Shown: positions 1 through 6,271, counted from the stretch's first letter. The stretch is 17,121 bases of DNA from HRBIN12 sp035762085 (GCA_035762085.1 DASTPT010000011.1:1-17121); one strand, 5' to 3'. Translations and numbers: made by a program. The notes: a model not told the origin generated them from the sequence alone.

Positions 1-162
1 CGACGCGCCGAGATGGTGGACGAGGATGGCACCGAGACCCCGTTCGCCGACGATGTGCGTGCGCGCCCATACGGCCGGGTCCACGCCGTCGAGGGCGGTC
101 AACACACGCTGTGTCGCCCAACGGTCGTAGGCGAACAGGAACAGGACTTCGTCGGCCTGCAT
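1..162 (-). CDS. DinB-family protein, N-terminal fragment (runs off the left edge)
   Basis: Only the first 54 codons are present; the gene continues beyond base 1. The translation begins MQADEVLFLFAYDRWATQRV and continues with an LDGVD segment and an ILVHHLG segment near residues 47-52. DinB four-helix proteins typically start with a helix of the form F.Y..W...R.L..L, and they carry a conserved metal-binding His in a second helix of the form L.H... The family includes metal-dependent thiol transferases and many members of unknown substrate. The ATG at 160-162 is supported by a strong ribosome site (GGGAGGG) a few bases upstream. The gene diverges from the membrane-protein gene at 370. The metal site cannot be judged because the C-terminal histidines are outside the window. 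Too short for the minimum-length filter of most gene finders. Confidence 0.72.
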   Translation of the reverse strand, partial: MQADEVLFLFAYDRWATQRVLTALDGVDPAVWARTHIVGERGLGAILVHHLGAS

Positions 163-205
163 CGGTGACCCTCCCGCTGGACATCCGGACGTTTCGAGGT
201 CGCGG

Positions 206-211
206 ACGATA
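206..211 (-). promoter_or_regulatory. Possible -10 box for the DinB-family gene
   Basis: TATCGT on the minus strand fits the TANNNT -10 form. It would start transcription near base 199 and give a leader of about 37 bases that carries the GGGAGGG ribosome site. No convincing -35 is visible. The rest of 163-369, the divergent spacer, shows no gene. Confidence 0.3.
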
Positions 212-369
212 CCAGCTCCCGTGGTCGAGGACGCGGGCGGAACGACGTCCCGCGACGGGTGAGGTTCGAGGAAGTTCCCCTCGGTCGCCAGGCAGCGCAG
301 CGAGGGGACCCTCGGCCCTGGTCGCGGACCGTGCGGGACGCCAGCATCGCAGCCGAGGAGGCGAGTCCC

Positions 370-858
370 ATGACAGTCGAGTCCAGAACATCGCCTGGTG
401 CGACGCTCGGCGTCGATCCCGGCCGGCCTGAAGTCGGAGGCACCGCACGGGAGTCGCGCTACCTGTTCGCGGGGATCGCGGTCGGAGTCATCTGGCTGGC
501 GATCGCGGCAGCGAGCATCTGGTCGCCCGATCTCATCACCGGCACCGAGCAGGAGCACATCCCGCTCGCGGCGATCATCGACTGGTTCTATGCGGCGTTA
601 GCGACCGGCCTGGTGCTGATGGCATTCGGGCGGCGCTCTGCGGGAGCGAGCCGGTCGCTGTGGCTGGGGTTCACCGTCGCGATCGGAGGCATCTGGTTCG
701 TGGTCGCGGTCGCGAGCATCTTCGCGCCATCGATCGAGACGGGCACCGATCCCACGACGTTGCCCATCGCGGCCCTCGCGAGTCCGATCGCGGGGGTGAT
801 CGCCACCGCCTTCGTGTCCGTGTTCGTCGCGGGAAGCGGGAGCGAGTCGAGGAGCTAG
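370..858 (+). CDS. Four-helix membrane protein with internal duplication, function unknown
   Basis: The product has 162 residues. A hydrophilic N-terminus of about 30 residues is followed by four hydrophobic segments at roughly 31-52, 63-86, 97-119 and 131-155. Residues 35-69 and 102-136 align without gaps at an offset of 67 with 15 of 35 identities. The shared pattern is A.G.IW...A.ASI..P...TGT.....P.AA, so the protein is a tandem repeat of a two-helix unit with a short polar TGT loop. The frame is open upstream to 259, but I chose ATG 370 because GAGGAGG lies just before it and the upstream residues are charged and low in hydrophobicity. The next membrane-protein gene begins 10 bases after the stop, so the two are probably cotranscribed. 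I do not recognise a family. Confidence 0.75.
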   Translation: MTVESRTSPGATLGVDPGRPEVGGTARESRYLFAGIAVGVIWLAIAAASIWSPDLITGTEQEHIPLAAIIDWFYAALATGLVLMAFGRRSAGASRSLWLGFTVAIGGIWFVVAVASIFAPSIETGTDPTTLPIAALASPIAGVIATAFVSVFVAGSGSESRS

Positions 859-868
859 GGGGATCGTG

Positions 869-1093
869 ATGGAAGCACGACCGGATACGAGCCGTGCGAT
901 GTCGCTCATCGCCGGCGGGCTGGCCGTCGTCGTTCTCGCGGTGCTTCTGTTCGGCCTCGAGACCGATAGCGGCGAGATCGATTGGGTGAGCGTCATCACC
1001 GCAGCCGCTGGGGTCGTGATGGTCGTCGCCGGTCTGATCGTCGCCTTCCGACATCGGGGGACGCAAACCGGGTCGAAGCGAACGGCAGCCTGA
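869..1093 (+). CDS. Small two-helix membrane protein, unknown
   Basis: This 74-residue protein has two hydrophobic segments, at about 11-29 and 43-61. They are separated by an acidic loop (ETDSGEIDW), and the tail is basic and polar. AGGGGG at 857-862 is a ribosome site spaced 6 bases from ATG 869. A GTG at 866 is also in frame but would be only 3 bases from that site, so I prefer the ATG. It follows the four-helix protein by 10 bases on the same strand, which suggests an operon of two membrane proteins that may associate. No family is recognised. Confidence 0.65.
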   Translation: MEARPDTSRAMSLIAGGLAVVVLAVLLFGLETDSGEIDWVSVITAAAGVVMVVAGLIVAFRHRGTQTGSKRTAA

Positions 1094-1185
1094 AGAGGAG
1101 ACCGAGGCTTCGCTCCCTTGCGGCGTCACTTACTCGATGCCGGCGTGGGAACACGATGTTGCTGAGCCCCCAGGGGAGGGACCTG

Positions 1186-1353
1186 ATGGTTCAGGGGATG
1201 GGTATTCCGCCCAGCCAGCTCCAGCGTGAACTCGCTGAAGAGAAGCACGACGAGTACGACCGGAAGGTCTCGCGTAGGCGGGACAGGGATCAGGCGAAGA
1301 AGGGGGACAAGAGCGTCCGTCGTCGTTGGCTTCCGTTCCTCCGCCGAGGCTGA
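1186..1353 (+). CDS. Small basic charged protein, unknown
   Basis: The predicted product has 55 residues. The N-terminus MVQGMGIPPSQLQRELAEEK is followed by a stretch very rich in Lys, Arg, Asp and Glu, which is probably helical, and it ends in RRRWLPFLRRG. ATG 1186 has an excellent ribosome site (GGGGAGGG at 1173-1180, 5-base spacer). An in-frame ATG at 1156 has a weaker one. There is no signal peptide or membrane helix. The charge pattern would suit a nucleic-acid- or membrane-surface-binding peptide, but that is a guess. The case for a gene rests on the ribosome site and the composition, not on homology. Confidence 0.45.
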   Translation: MVQGMGIPPSQLQRELAEEKHDEYDRKVSRRRDRDQAKKGDKSVRRRWLPFLRRG

Positions 1354-1591
1354 CCCCGACTCGTTCGGTCCGAGAGGGCCGGACTACCAGCATCCGTGAC
1401 CCACATCGCATGCTGAGGGATCGTGACTCTGGCATGAATCCCCATCGGCCCCACTCGGTCCTTGAGCGGAGAACCCGCAGATGGCGGGATCTTGGGTGTG
1501 GCCTGCTCCGCAGAGGCCCAACGACCCTCGGACTCACTTCCGCCTGGAGGCAACCTGTTCTCGAGCGCACCTTGAAAGCGAGGGGTCGAAC

Positions 1592-2068
1592 GTGAGGTTC
1601 ATGCGCGGCATCTGGTCTGCGGTGCTCATGACCGCGCTCACCTCCTGCGCCGCCGACTCAGGTCCCGTGACGGCCGGGGGCGCCACACTGCTGCGCCACG
1701 ATCTCGCGGTCGAGGACATACCCGACAACGGAACGGATCAGGGTCAGCTCGTCCTGTTCAACGGATGCGTGGGGAGTGGACTCGACCCGGAGACCGTACA
1801 TCCGGAGGAATTCGCGGAGTCTGCGACCTACCTCGTGTGGCCGGCCGGCTACGACCTCCGCGAGAACGGGCCGGCGCTCGAGGTGCTGGAGCCGGATGGC
1901 AACGTCGTGGGGAGGATCGGGGACAGGGTTGGGGTCGAGGGTCGGACGTACGACCTTGCAGAGGCGCAGGAGCACGCCGAGATCCCGGAGCCGTGTCGCG
2001 AGGCGGGTGACCGGCCAGGCGGATGGACCGACGTTTGGTTCTTCGTGCGTGGTCTCCTGCCCGAGTAA
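1592..2068 (+). CDS. Putative secreted lipoprotein (158 aa)
   Basis: The start is GTG 1592, with AGGGG at 1581-1585 spaced 6 bases away. An Arg-containing n-region and a short hydrophobic stretch lead to the lipobox LTSC, so Cys19 is the likely lipidated residue and the protein is anchored outside the membrane. The mature part begins polar and then contains GCVGSGLDPETV, a YLVWPAGYDL segment, a VLEPDGNVVGRIGD strand pair and a late Cys before a WTDVWFFVRG ending. The two mature cysteines could form a disulfide. The layout of a WP-gy segment followed by a D..G.vvg..Gd segment recurs in short actinobacterial lipoproteins of unknown function. The frame is open upstream to 1481, but that stretch lacks a signal peptide. 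A short degenerate repeat begins 9 bases after the stop. Confidence 0.72.
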   Translation: MRFMRGIWSAVLMTALTSCAADSGPVTAGGATLLRHDLAVEDIPDNGTDQGQLVLFNGCVGSGLDPETVHPEEFAESATYLVWPAGYDLRENGPALEVLEPDGNVVGRIGDRVGVEGRTYDLAEAQEHAEIPEPCREAGDRPGGWTDVWFFVRGLLPE

Positions 2069-2076
2069 CCGCGAGC

Positions 2077-2096
2077 GAACATCCTCTCGATCCGCC
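2077..2096. repeat. Degenerate intergenic repeat, copy 1
   Basis: GAACATCCTCTCGATCCGCC matches 18 of 20 bases with the element at 5200-5219. Both copies lie just 3' of a stop codon. It is followed about 20 bases later by a CGCAGACCG motif that also accompanies the other copies. Confidence 0.35.
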
Positions 2097-2155
2097 CAAC
2101 TTGCCCCGCGAGCGACCGCGCAGACCGGCGGAACGGTGGCGCAAGTTCTCCGGGT

Positions 2156-2335
2156 CTAGCGCGAGGCGAGTCGATACCCAGTCCGGTAGAGCAACCCCCC
2201 ACCAAGCACGCCGAGCGTCAGCAGTAGGCCCGTCAGCGGACGTGCGTTCGCGAACGCGACGACCTGCCCGGTCACGGATGCCCCGACGAGGAGGATCCCG
2301 AACGCTCCGAGGGCATACCCCTCAACCCGCTTCAC
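2156..2335 (-). CDS. Small two-helix membrane protein (59 aa), leaderless
   Basis: The minus strand encodes 59 residues from GTG 2333-2335 to TAG 2156-2158. The N-terminus VKRVEGYALGAFGILLVGAS begins a first hydrophobic helix (about 7-29). A short NAR linker leads to a second helix (about 33-50, GLLLTLGVLGGGLLY), and the protein ends in a basic tail (RTGYRLASR). The positive ends would suit an N-in/C-in hairpin. There is no ribosome site, but TAGCCT lies exactly 6 bases before the GTG. This is the same -10-to-start geometry found at eight other starts in this window, so the mRNA probably begins at the start codon. An in-frame stop sits inside that -10 box, so no longer start is possible. The gene converges on the lipoprotein gene that ends at 2068. 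No family is recognised; it falls below usual length cut-offs. Confidence 0.6.
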   Translation of the reverse strand: MKRVEGYALGAFGILLVGASVTGQVVAFANARPLTGLLLTLGVLGGGLLYRTGYRLASR

Positions 2336-2341
2336 ATCGAG

Positions 2342-2347
2342 AGGCTA
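2342..2347 (-). promoter_or_regulatory. Leaderless -10 box (TAGCCT) for the 59-aa membrane protein
   Basis: TAGCCT on the minus strand is separated by 6 bases from GTG 2335. The same hexamer precedes the EamA gene on the minus strand at 9886-9891. No clear -35 is seen. Confidence 0.45.
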
Positions 2348-2768
2348 TATCCGCCGGGATCCCCGACGCACCTCGTTCACCCGATCCGTCCGCCGACGAG
2401 GCTCCATGAACGTAGACCGGGTTGCCTGACCTCTGACGCGCGAGCAACATGTCGCAGACGAGCGCCGTCCCCGAGCACCGAACGAGGCGACGACGCGGCG
2501 CATCCTTCGTTCATGGCCGTGTTCGATCGCGGTGGCTCGGTTCCCAGCGGCGGCGACGAGCAGCCACAGTCTGCGAGGGACCATCAGGCGGAACTACGTG
2601 AGCTAGCCAGGCGGAAGCGCGAGGCGAGGCCCGTCGGTAGCCGGAACGTCGCCGGTGGTGGTTCTTCGGCATCCGCCGAAACCGATAGCCCGATCCCCCC
2701 GAGACGCCGCACCATCCCCGTCGGCGGACACCGTTCCTTATCTATGACCCGAGGAAGGGAACCGAGCG
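2348..2768. other. Gene-poor spacer
   Basis: About 420 bases without a gene I can support. The open frames here have skewed, Arg/Ser/Pro-rich products, no good ribosome sites and no TANNNT start geometry. One of them (from 2513, plus) merely runs out of frame into the cupin gene. A degenerate repeat lies near 2383-2406. The stretch may be decayed coding sequence, but I see no recognisable remnant. Confidence 0.5.
2383..2406. repeat. Degenerate intergenic repeat, copy 2
   Basis: GATCCG, then a GCCGACGAGGCTCCA block, then CGTAGACCGG near 2411-2420 and TGCCTG at 2423-2428. The same blocks occur in the same order at 5212-5245, with small gaps. Confidence 0.3.
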
Positions 2769-2798
2769 TCGACAGGCCTTCTGGCCTCGGCATACGAT
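2769..2798 (+). promoter_or_regulatory. Promoter of the cupin gene (TCGACA - 18 bp - TACGAT)
   Basis: A -35-like TCGACA (2769-2774) and a -10-like TACGAT (2793-2798) are spaced 18 bases apart. The GTG start follows the -10 after 6 bases, so transcription should begin at the start codon. This is the only leaderless promoter in the window with a readable -35. Confidence 0.5.
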
Positions 2799-2804
2799 CC
2801 CAGC

Positions 2805-3476
2805 GTGCATGCTGGCGACGCCCTGTGGAATCCGCTGACCGGCGAGAAAGCGCTGCTCGTCGAGTCCTCCGAGGACACGGGCGGCGTGCGGATCGTTGCC
2901 GACTTCGCTGTGGAAGCGGGTGGGTTCGTTCCCGGTGGAGAGCACGTTCACGACAACTGTGCGGAGCACTTCGAGGTGGTGAGCGGACGCATCGCGTTCG
3001 TCGTCGACGGCGAAGAACGGACGCTCGAGGAGGGGGACGAGTTCACCGTCCCACCGGGGTCATGGCACAGGTGGTGGAACGCAGGCGAAGGCGAGGTTGT
3101 GACCCGGGTCCGCATCGATCCCGCCCTTCGCTTCCAAGAGGCGATCCTGGTCATGTGGGGCCTGTGCGCGGACGGCCACACCGATCCCCAGGGGACACCT
3201 AGGCCACTGCTAGGTGCGCTGCTGGCCACCCGCTATCGGGATGAGATGCGCTTCCGCAAGCCGCCCGAGATCGTGCAGCGGATCATGCTTCCTCCGCTAG
3301 CCGCGCTCGCTCGTTGGCTGGGCAAGGAACGGACGATCGAGCGCTACCTGAACCTTGACTCACACCCTTCAGCTCGAACCGACCTCGGGCGGCTGCCCGA
3401 GAAGGTCATGGGCCGGACCCTGAAACAAGGCTGGATCTCACGGGACCGCCGTACCCAGGTCGACGGAGCTGGCTGA
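2805..3476 (+). CDS. Cupin-domain protein with helical C-terminal extension
   Basis: The 223-residue product has a classic cupin_2 barrel in residues 25-110. Motif 1 is H47-V-H49 with E54 and G61, and motif 2 is G77-D78 with PPG at 83-85, H88 and N92. His47, His49, Glu54 and His88 give a complete metal site. Residues from about 120 are a different, probably helical domain with an LLATRYRDEM segment and a PPLAALARWLG segment. Cupins with this tail are common in actinobacteria, and their substrates are unknown. The protein is cytoplasmic, with no signal peptide. GTG 2805 was chosen because it stands 6 bases after a TACGAT -10 box, the leaderless arrangement seen elsewhere here, and because no ribosome site exists. 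The gene stands alone between long spacers. Enzyme or small-molecule-binding roles are both possible. Confidence 0.85.
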   Translation: MHAGDALWNPLTGEKALLVESSEDTGGVRIVADFAVEAGGFVPGGEHVHDNCAEHFEVVSGRIAFVVDGEERTLEEGDEFTVPPGSWHRWWNAGEGEVVTRVRIDPALRFQEAILVMWGLCADGHTDPQGTPRPLLGALLATRYRDEMRFRKPPEIVQRIMLPPLAALARWLGKERTIERYLNLDSHPSARTDLGRLPEKVMGRTLKQGWISRDRRTQVDGAG

Positions 3477-3519
3477 GGCTGCCAACGCCGCGCTCCATGC
3501 GAAGGCGACCGTTCCGAAC

Positions 3520-3539
3520 GCAGACCAGCTCGATCCGCC
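3520..3539. repeat. Degenerate intergenic repeat, copy 3
   Basis: This copy matches 16 of 20 bases with the element at 5200-5219; its core CTCGATCCGCC is identical. CGCAGACC motifs flank it on both sides. It lies 43 bases after the cupin stop codon. Confidence 0.3.
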
Positions 3540-3569
3540 GAGAACGCACCATATCCGCAGACCGATGAC

Positions 3570-3587
3570 GGTTCCCTGGGGGGAACC
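3570..3587. terminator. Perfect 7-bp hairpin before the second lipoprotein gene
   Basis: GGTTCCC (3570-3576), a 4-base loop and GGGAACC (3581-3587). There is no U-tract. It lies about 95 bases after the cupin stop and 29 bases before the next start. It may be a terminator of the cupin gene or a protein-binding dyad or 5'-leader hairpin of the next gene. Confidence 0.35.
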
Positions 3588-3616
3588 CCCGATCGAGTCA
3601 CGGAGTCAGGTCCTCC

Positions 3617-4489
3617 ATGATGCGTCTCGGCTGGCTCCGAGCATCGATCCTCCTCGCCCTGGTAACAACGTCGTGCGCCGACCCGGTGTCGGGAACTTCG
3701 GACAGCGGCCCAACGATGGAGGCCTCACCATCGGTATCGCCGGCGGCGTCCGAAGACGTGTTCCGCGTGTTCGTCCCGCCGACCGTGACCGAAGGCAACC
3801 GGATCGTGCTTCCCATCGTCTTCCCGGATGGGACGACCGCGGAGTTGGTCTATCCACCCGATCTCGACCTTGCGGCTCTAGGGGTTCGACCGTACTGGGC
3901 CGGATGCGGACGAGACTTCGGGTTCTACTTCTACGACCCCGTCGGAACGCTCTACGAAGGAGAGCCCATCCAGACCTGGACCCGCCCCGACGGTCTGACG
4001 GTCGGGCTCTACGAAGGGGTCGAGCGGGACCTGGGGGTCGATGGGGAGCCGATCGTGCATCTGATCTTCCACTTCGGCGGGTGGACCATCGAGGTCTACG
4101 ACTACGGAGGCAAGGCGGCGTTGACCGACGGTGAGCGTGAGGAGTGCGCTATGCAGCTATCGGCATCCGTCACGGACGAGGGGTGGGTCGTGCTGTCTGG
4201 ACCTCCCGAGATCGAGCTCGGCGGCGATGAACCGGAGCTGGAGTTCGGAGGTCTCGGGCGCAAGGAGCCGTTCATCCTGTTCTTCCCCGGGCCGTGCGAG
4301 CCTGAGTCCGACCAGAACCAGGGACTCCCGACGATCGGCGGTGTGCCCGTCTCCGTGACGAAGGGGTTCGCGTCGTGGTGTCATCCCGGCGAGATGATGC
4401 GCATCCACGTCTACTTCACCGGCGAGCCGACGTTCGTCGAACGCCTCGTGAAGGACCTCGAAGTCCGCGACGTCCATCTTGCCGGCTAG
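3617..4489 (+). CDS. Putative secreted lipoprotein (290 aa)
   Basis: The N-terminus MMRLGWLRASILLALVTTSC is a typical lipoprotein signal with Arg residues, a hydrophobic core and a TTSC lipobox, so Cys20 should be lipidated. A low-complexity Ser/Pro/Thr linker (about 22-47) separates it from a folded acidic domain rich in Tyr, Trp and Phe. That domain has a FVPPTVTEGNRIVLP segment, a WAGCGRDFGFYFYDP segment and repeated acidic-aromatic strands. Four mature cysteines follow (near 94, 175, 234 and 255), which could form two disulfides. Two adjacent ATG codons (3617 and 3620) are possible starts; the ribosome site (CAGG near 3607) is weak. It is one of three envelope proteins in this stretch, with the products at 1592 and 4600. 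I do not recognise the family. A/T ends 11 of its first 45 codons, unlike the downstream genes. Confidence 0.75.
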   Translation: MMRLGWLRASILLALVTTSCADPVSGTSDSGPTMEASPSVSPAASEDVFRVFVPPTVTEGNRIVLPIVFPDGTTAELVYPPDLDLAALGVRPYWAGCGRDFGFYFYDPVGTLYEGEPIQTWTRPDGLTVGLYEGVERDLGVDGEPIVHLIFHFGGWTIEVYDYGGKAALTDGEREECAMQLSASVTDEGWVVLSGPPEIELGGDEPELEFGGLGRKEPFILFFPGPCEPESDQNQGLPTIGGVPVSVTKGFASWCHPGEMMRIHVYFTGEPTFVERLVKDLEVRDVHLAG

Positions 4490-4599
4490 GTAGCCCGCTT
4501 CGAGAGCCGGGAACGGTCCACAACCCTCCACGGGCCGAGAGCGCATCACTCCCGTACACAGCTCGGCCCCTCGACCTTGAGGCACCGTAGGACGGTTCG

Positions 4600-5196
4600 A
4601 TGAGACGGATCAGCGTGATCGTCCTCGCCTCCCTCGTCGTGGCCCTGGTTGTTGCCTGGTGGCTTGCCCGGAACGGTGAGCAGAACACTCCCGACTACGT
4701 CGGACAGGCGTCGCTCGATGCCACAACTTGGGCGAGCTACAGCGACGCTGCGGTCGGGTGGTCGCTGCGGTATCCGGGCCGGTGGCACCTCCAAGTCGTC
4801 GAGCCTGCCGATGACGTGTGCCAAGGCGAGTCGGTCCTCGTGACGAACTTCGATGCCGATCTCCATCATCCCGACCTCGGGCCCGGGTCCTGTACGGGAG
4901 CCTGGGATATGCGCAACCTGCGCAGGAACTTCGTGGTCGTGGAGATCGAGGTTCCAGCAGACGTGCGGCCTGGTCCCGAGATCGGTCGGCGGACGATGCC
5001 GTTGTCGCTCGAAGAGGCGCTCGAAGGCTCTCGGATGGCGCGCTTCGGCGTGCCCAAGGGGGTCTACATCCCCGTCTTCATCGATGAGAGCCACCTGTAC
5101 ATCGTTCGCGTCTGGAACGGGCAGGTTGCGACCTCCGAGGATCTGAAGATCGCCGATGGCATCGTCGCGTCCATGCGATTCAACGCAGGAGCGTAG
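4600..5196 (+). CDS. Membrane-anchored secreted protein, PsbP/DUF1795-like fold (198 aa)
   Basis: A single hydrophobic helix (about 4-23, ISVIVLASLVVALVVAWWLA) follows MRR. No lipobox cysteine is present, so it is a signal anchor or an uncleaved signal. The external part contains WASYSDAAVGWSLRYPGRW. This Y-D-...-G(W/F)S-(L/V)RYP..W signature is found in PsbP-like and DUF1795-like extracytoplasmic proteins of bacteria, many of unknown role. Two Cys residues (near 75 and 99) could pair. An acidic-aromatic C-terminal half ends in VASMRFNAGA, the usual last helix of that fold. AGGA lies 8 bases before the ATG. The gene follows the 290-residue lipoprotein by 110 bases and shares its relaxed codon use. 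Function cannot be assigned from sequence. Confidence 0.72.
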   Translation: MRRISVIVLASLVVALVVAWWLARNGEQNTPDYVGQASLDATTWASYSDAAVGWSLRYPGRWHLQVVEPADDVCQGESVLVTNFDADLHHPDLGPGSCTGAWDMRNLRRNFVVVEIEVPADVRPGPEIGRRTMPLSLEEALEGSRMARFGVPKGVYIPVFIDESHLYIVRVWNGQVATSEDLKIADGIVASMRFNAGA

Positions 5197-5199
5197 ACC

Positions 5200-5232
5200 G
5201 GACACCCTCTCGATCCGCCGGCAAAGGCTCCA
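5200..5232. repeat. Degenerate intergenic repeat, copy 4
   Basis: It begins 3 bases after the stop codon at 5196. Bases 5200-5219 match copy 1 (18 of 20), and 5212-5232 with the following TAGACC and TGCCTG match copy 2 in block order. This copy therefore links the other two. Confidence 0.35.
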
Positions 5233-5250
5233 CTAGACCTGCCTGCTGGT

Positions 5251-5276
5251 GTGCCCTCTACACGCGTGGAGGGCAC
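5251..5276. terminator. GC-rich hairpin downstream of the secreted-protein gene
   Basis: GTGCCCTC (5251-5258) pairs perfectly with GAGGGCAC (5269-5276). The interior CACGCGTG is itself self-complementary. There is no U-tract. Its place between two same-strand units suits a U-less terminator of the kind proposed for actinobacteria. Confidence 0.45.
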
Positions 5277-5322
5277 GTCGTGCGGGTAGGGACTGGTCAG
5301 CACCCTCTACGAAGGAGCATCG

Positions 5323-5523
5323 ATGGAGCCGGAACGGGCTGAGGAGCAGATCGAGGACCTGCGGCAAGCGCGAGATCGCGGTTTGGGAGAGGAGGGGCGG
5401 ACCAAGGAAGAGCAGGACCGCGCGATGATGGGAGATGCAGCGCCGGCCGAGGAGCGTCCCGACGCGGGCGCCGAGGACGCCGGCGCGACGAGGTCGGAGG
5501 GGGATGAGCAGCCGGAGCGCTGA
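5323..5523 (+). CDS. Small acidic disordered protein, unknown
   Basis: The product has 66 residues, mostly Glu, Asp, Arg, Ala and Gly, and is probably disordered. An N-terminal charged helix (EQIEDLRQARD) is its only ordered-looking part. There is no hydrophobic segment. ATG 5323 has one of the best ribosome sites in the window (AAGGAG, 5-base spacer), which is the main argument that it is real. Its last 20 bases overlap the start of the DUF72 gene in another frame, so translation of the two is likely coupled. Such Glu/Arg-rich small proteins are frequent in actinobacteria and have no defined function. Confidence 0.6.
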   Translation: MEPERAEEQIEDLRQARDRGLGEEGRTKEEQDRAMMGDAAPAEERPDAGAEDAGATRSEGDEQPER

Positions 5524-6265
5524 GCGTGGCCGAGCGTTCGTCGGCACGAGCGGGTGGCAGTACCGCGACTGGCGCGGGCGGTTCTACCCGCAGGGCTTGT
5601 CGACGGCGCGGTGGCTCGGGCACTACGCCGCGCGATTCCGGACCGTCGAGGTGAACAACTCCTTCTACCGCCTGCCGCGGCGCGAGACCGTCGAGCGGTG
5701 GGCGGCGACCGTGCCCGAGGGGTTCGTGCTCACGATGAAGGCGAGCCGGTACGTCACGCACATCCGTCGGTTGCGCGATCCGGAGGAGCCGCTCGCACGC
5801 ATGCTCGAGGTGTTCGAGGGCGCCGGCTCGAAGCTGGGACCCGTGCTGTTCCAACTCCCGCCGAACTTCGAGGCGGACGTGCCGCTCCTCGAGACGTTCG
5901 TCCAAGCGATCCCCGCCAGGATCCGTGCCGCGTTCGAGTTCCGGCACCCGTCGTGGTTCATGCCCGAGGTGTTCCAGGTGCTCGACCGCTCGGGCCTCGC
6001 CCTCGTGCACGCCGATCGCCCGGGGACGCGCGTCGACGAGCTGCCGACCGCCGGCGGCTGGGCGTACCTGCGGTTCCACCAGGGCGGGCGGTCTCGACCC
6101 GGGTACGAGCGCCGGAAGCTCCGGGCGTACGCGGACCGCGTGGCCGAGCTCGGTGACGCGCAGGTCTTCGTGTACTTCAACAACGACACCGGCGGCGCCG
6201 CCGTCCGCGACGCTCAGACGTTCATGGAGCTGCTCGAGGACCGTCACGTCGCGGTCGCGGCCTGA
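5504..6265 (+). CDS. DUF72 (YecE-like) TIM-barrel protein
   Basis: The 253-residue product matches the DUF72 family, close to the usual 240-270 residues. Signature blocks in order are VGTSGWQYRDWRGRFYP (about 13-29), EVNNSFYRLP, FQLPPNF, EFRHPSW, AYLRFH and YFNND. These line the C-terminal mouth of a TIM barrel. The biochemical role of DUF72 proteins is not established. ATG 5504 was chosen because the family's GTSGW strand begins 14 residues later and GGAGG lies just upstream. The frame is open to 5435, but that extension is Arg-rich and out of place. The stop is 6 bases from the stop of the convergent oxidoreductase gene. From this gene on, codon third positions are almost all G or C. Confidence 0.9.
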   Translation: MSSRSAERGRAFVGTSGWQYRDWRGRFYPQGLSTARWLGHYAARFRTVEVNNSFYRLPRRETVERWAATVPEGFVLTMKASRYVTHIRRLRDPEEPLARMLEVFEGAGSKLGPVLFQLPPNFEADVPLLETFVQAIPARIRAAFEFRHPSWFMPEVFQVLDRSGLALVHADRPGTRVDELPTAGGWAYLRFHQGGRSRPGYERRKLRAYADRVAELGDAQVFVYFNNDTGGAAVRDAQTFMELLEDRHVAVAA

Positions 6266-6271
6266 GCGGGC

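Noticed and set aside
1474..1488. Short inverted repeat CCCGC-GCGGG upstream of the first lipoprotein
   Set aside because: A 5-bp stem with no U-tract is common by chance in this composition.
1354..1591. In-frame upstream extension of the first lipoprotein from ATG 1481 and another frame from 1326
   Set aside because: No ribosome site and irregular codon use; the signal peptide and AGGGG site place the start at 1592. Nothing else was seen in this spacer.
2513..3202. A 229-codon plus-strand frame overlapping the cupin gene
   Set aside because: No ribosome site, no recognisable motif, and its second half is an out-of-frame reading of a clear cupin.
2069..5322. Integron-like gene cassettes: small genes each followed by a short repeat
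   Set aside because: The repeats lack paired GTTRRRY and RYYYAAC core sites with the spacing of attC, gene orientation is mixed, and no integrase is present.
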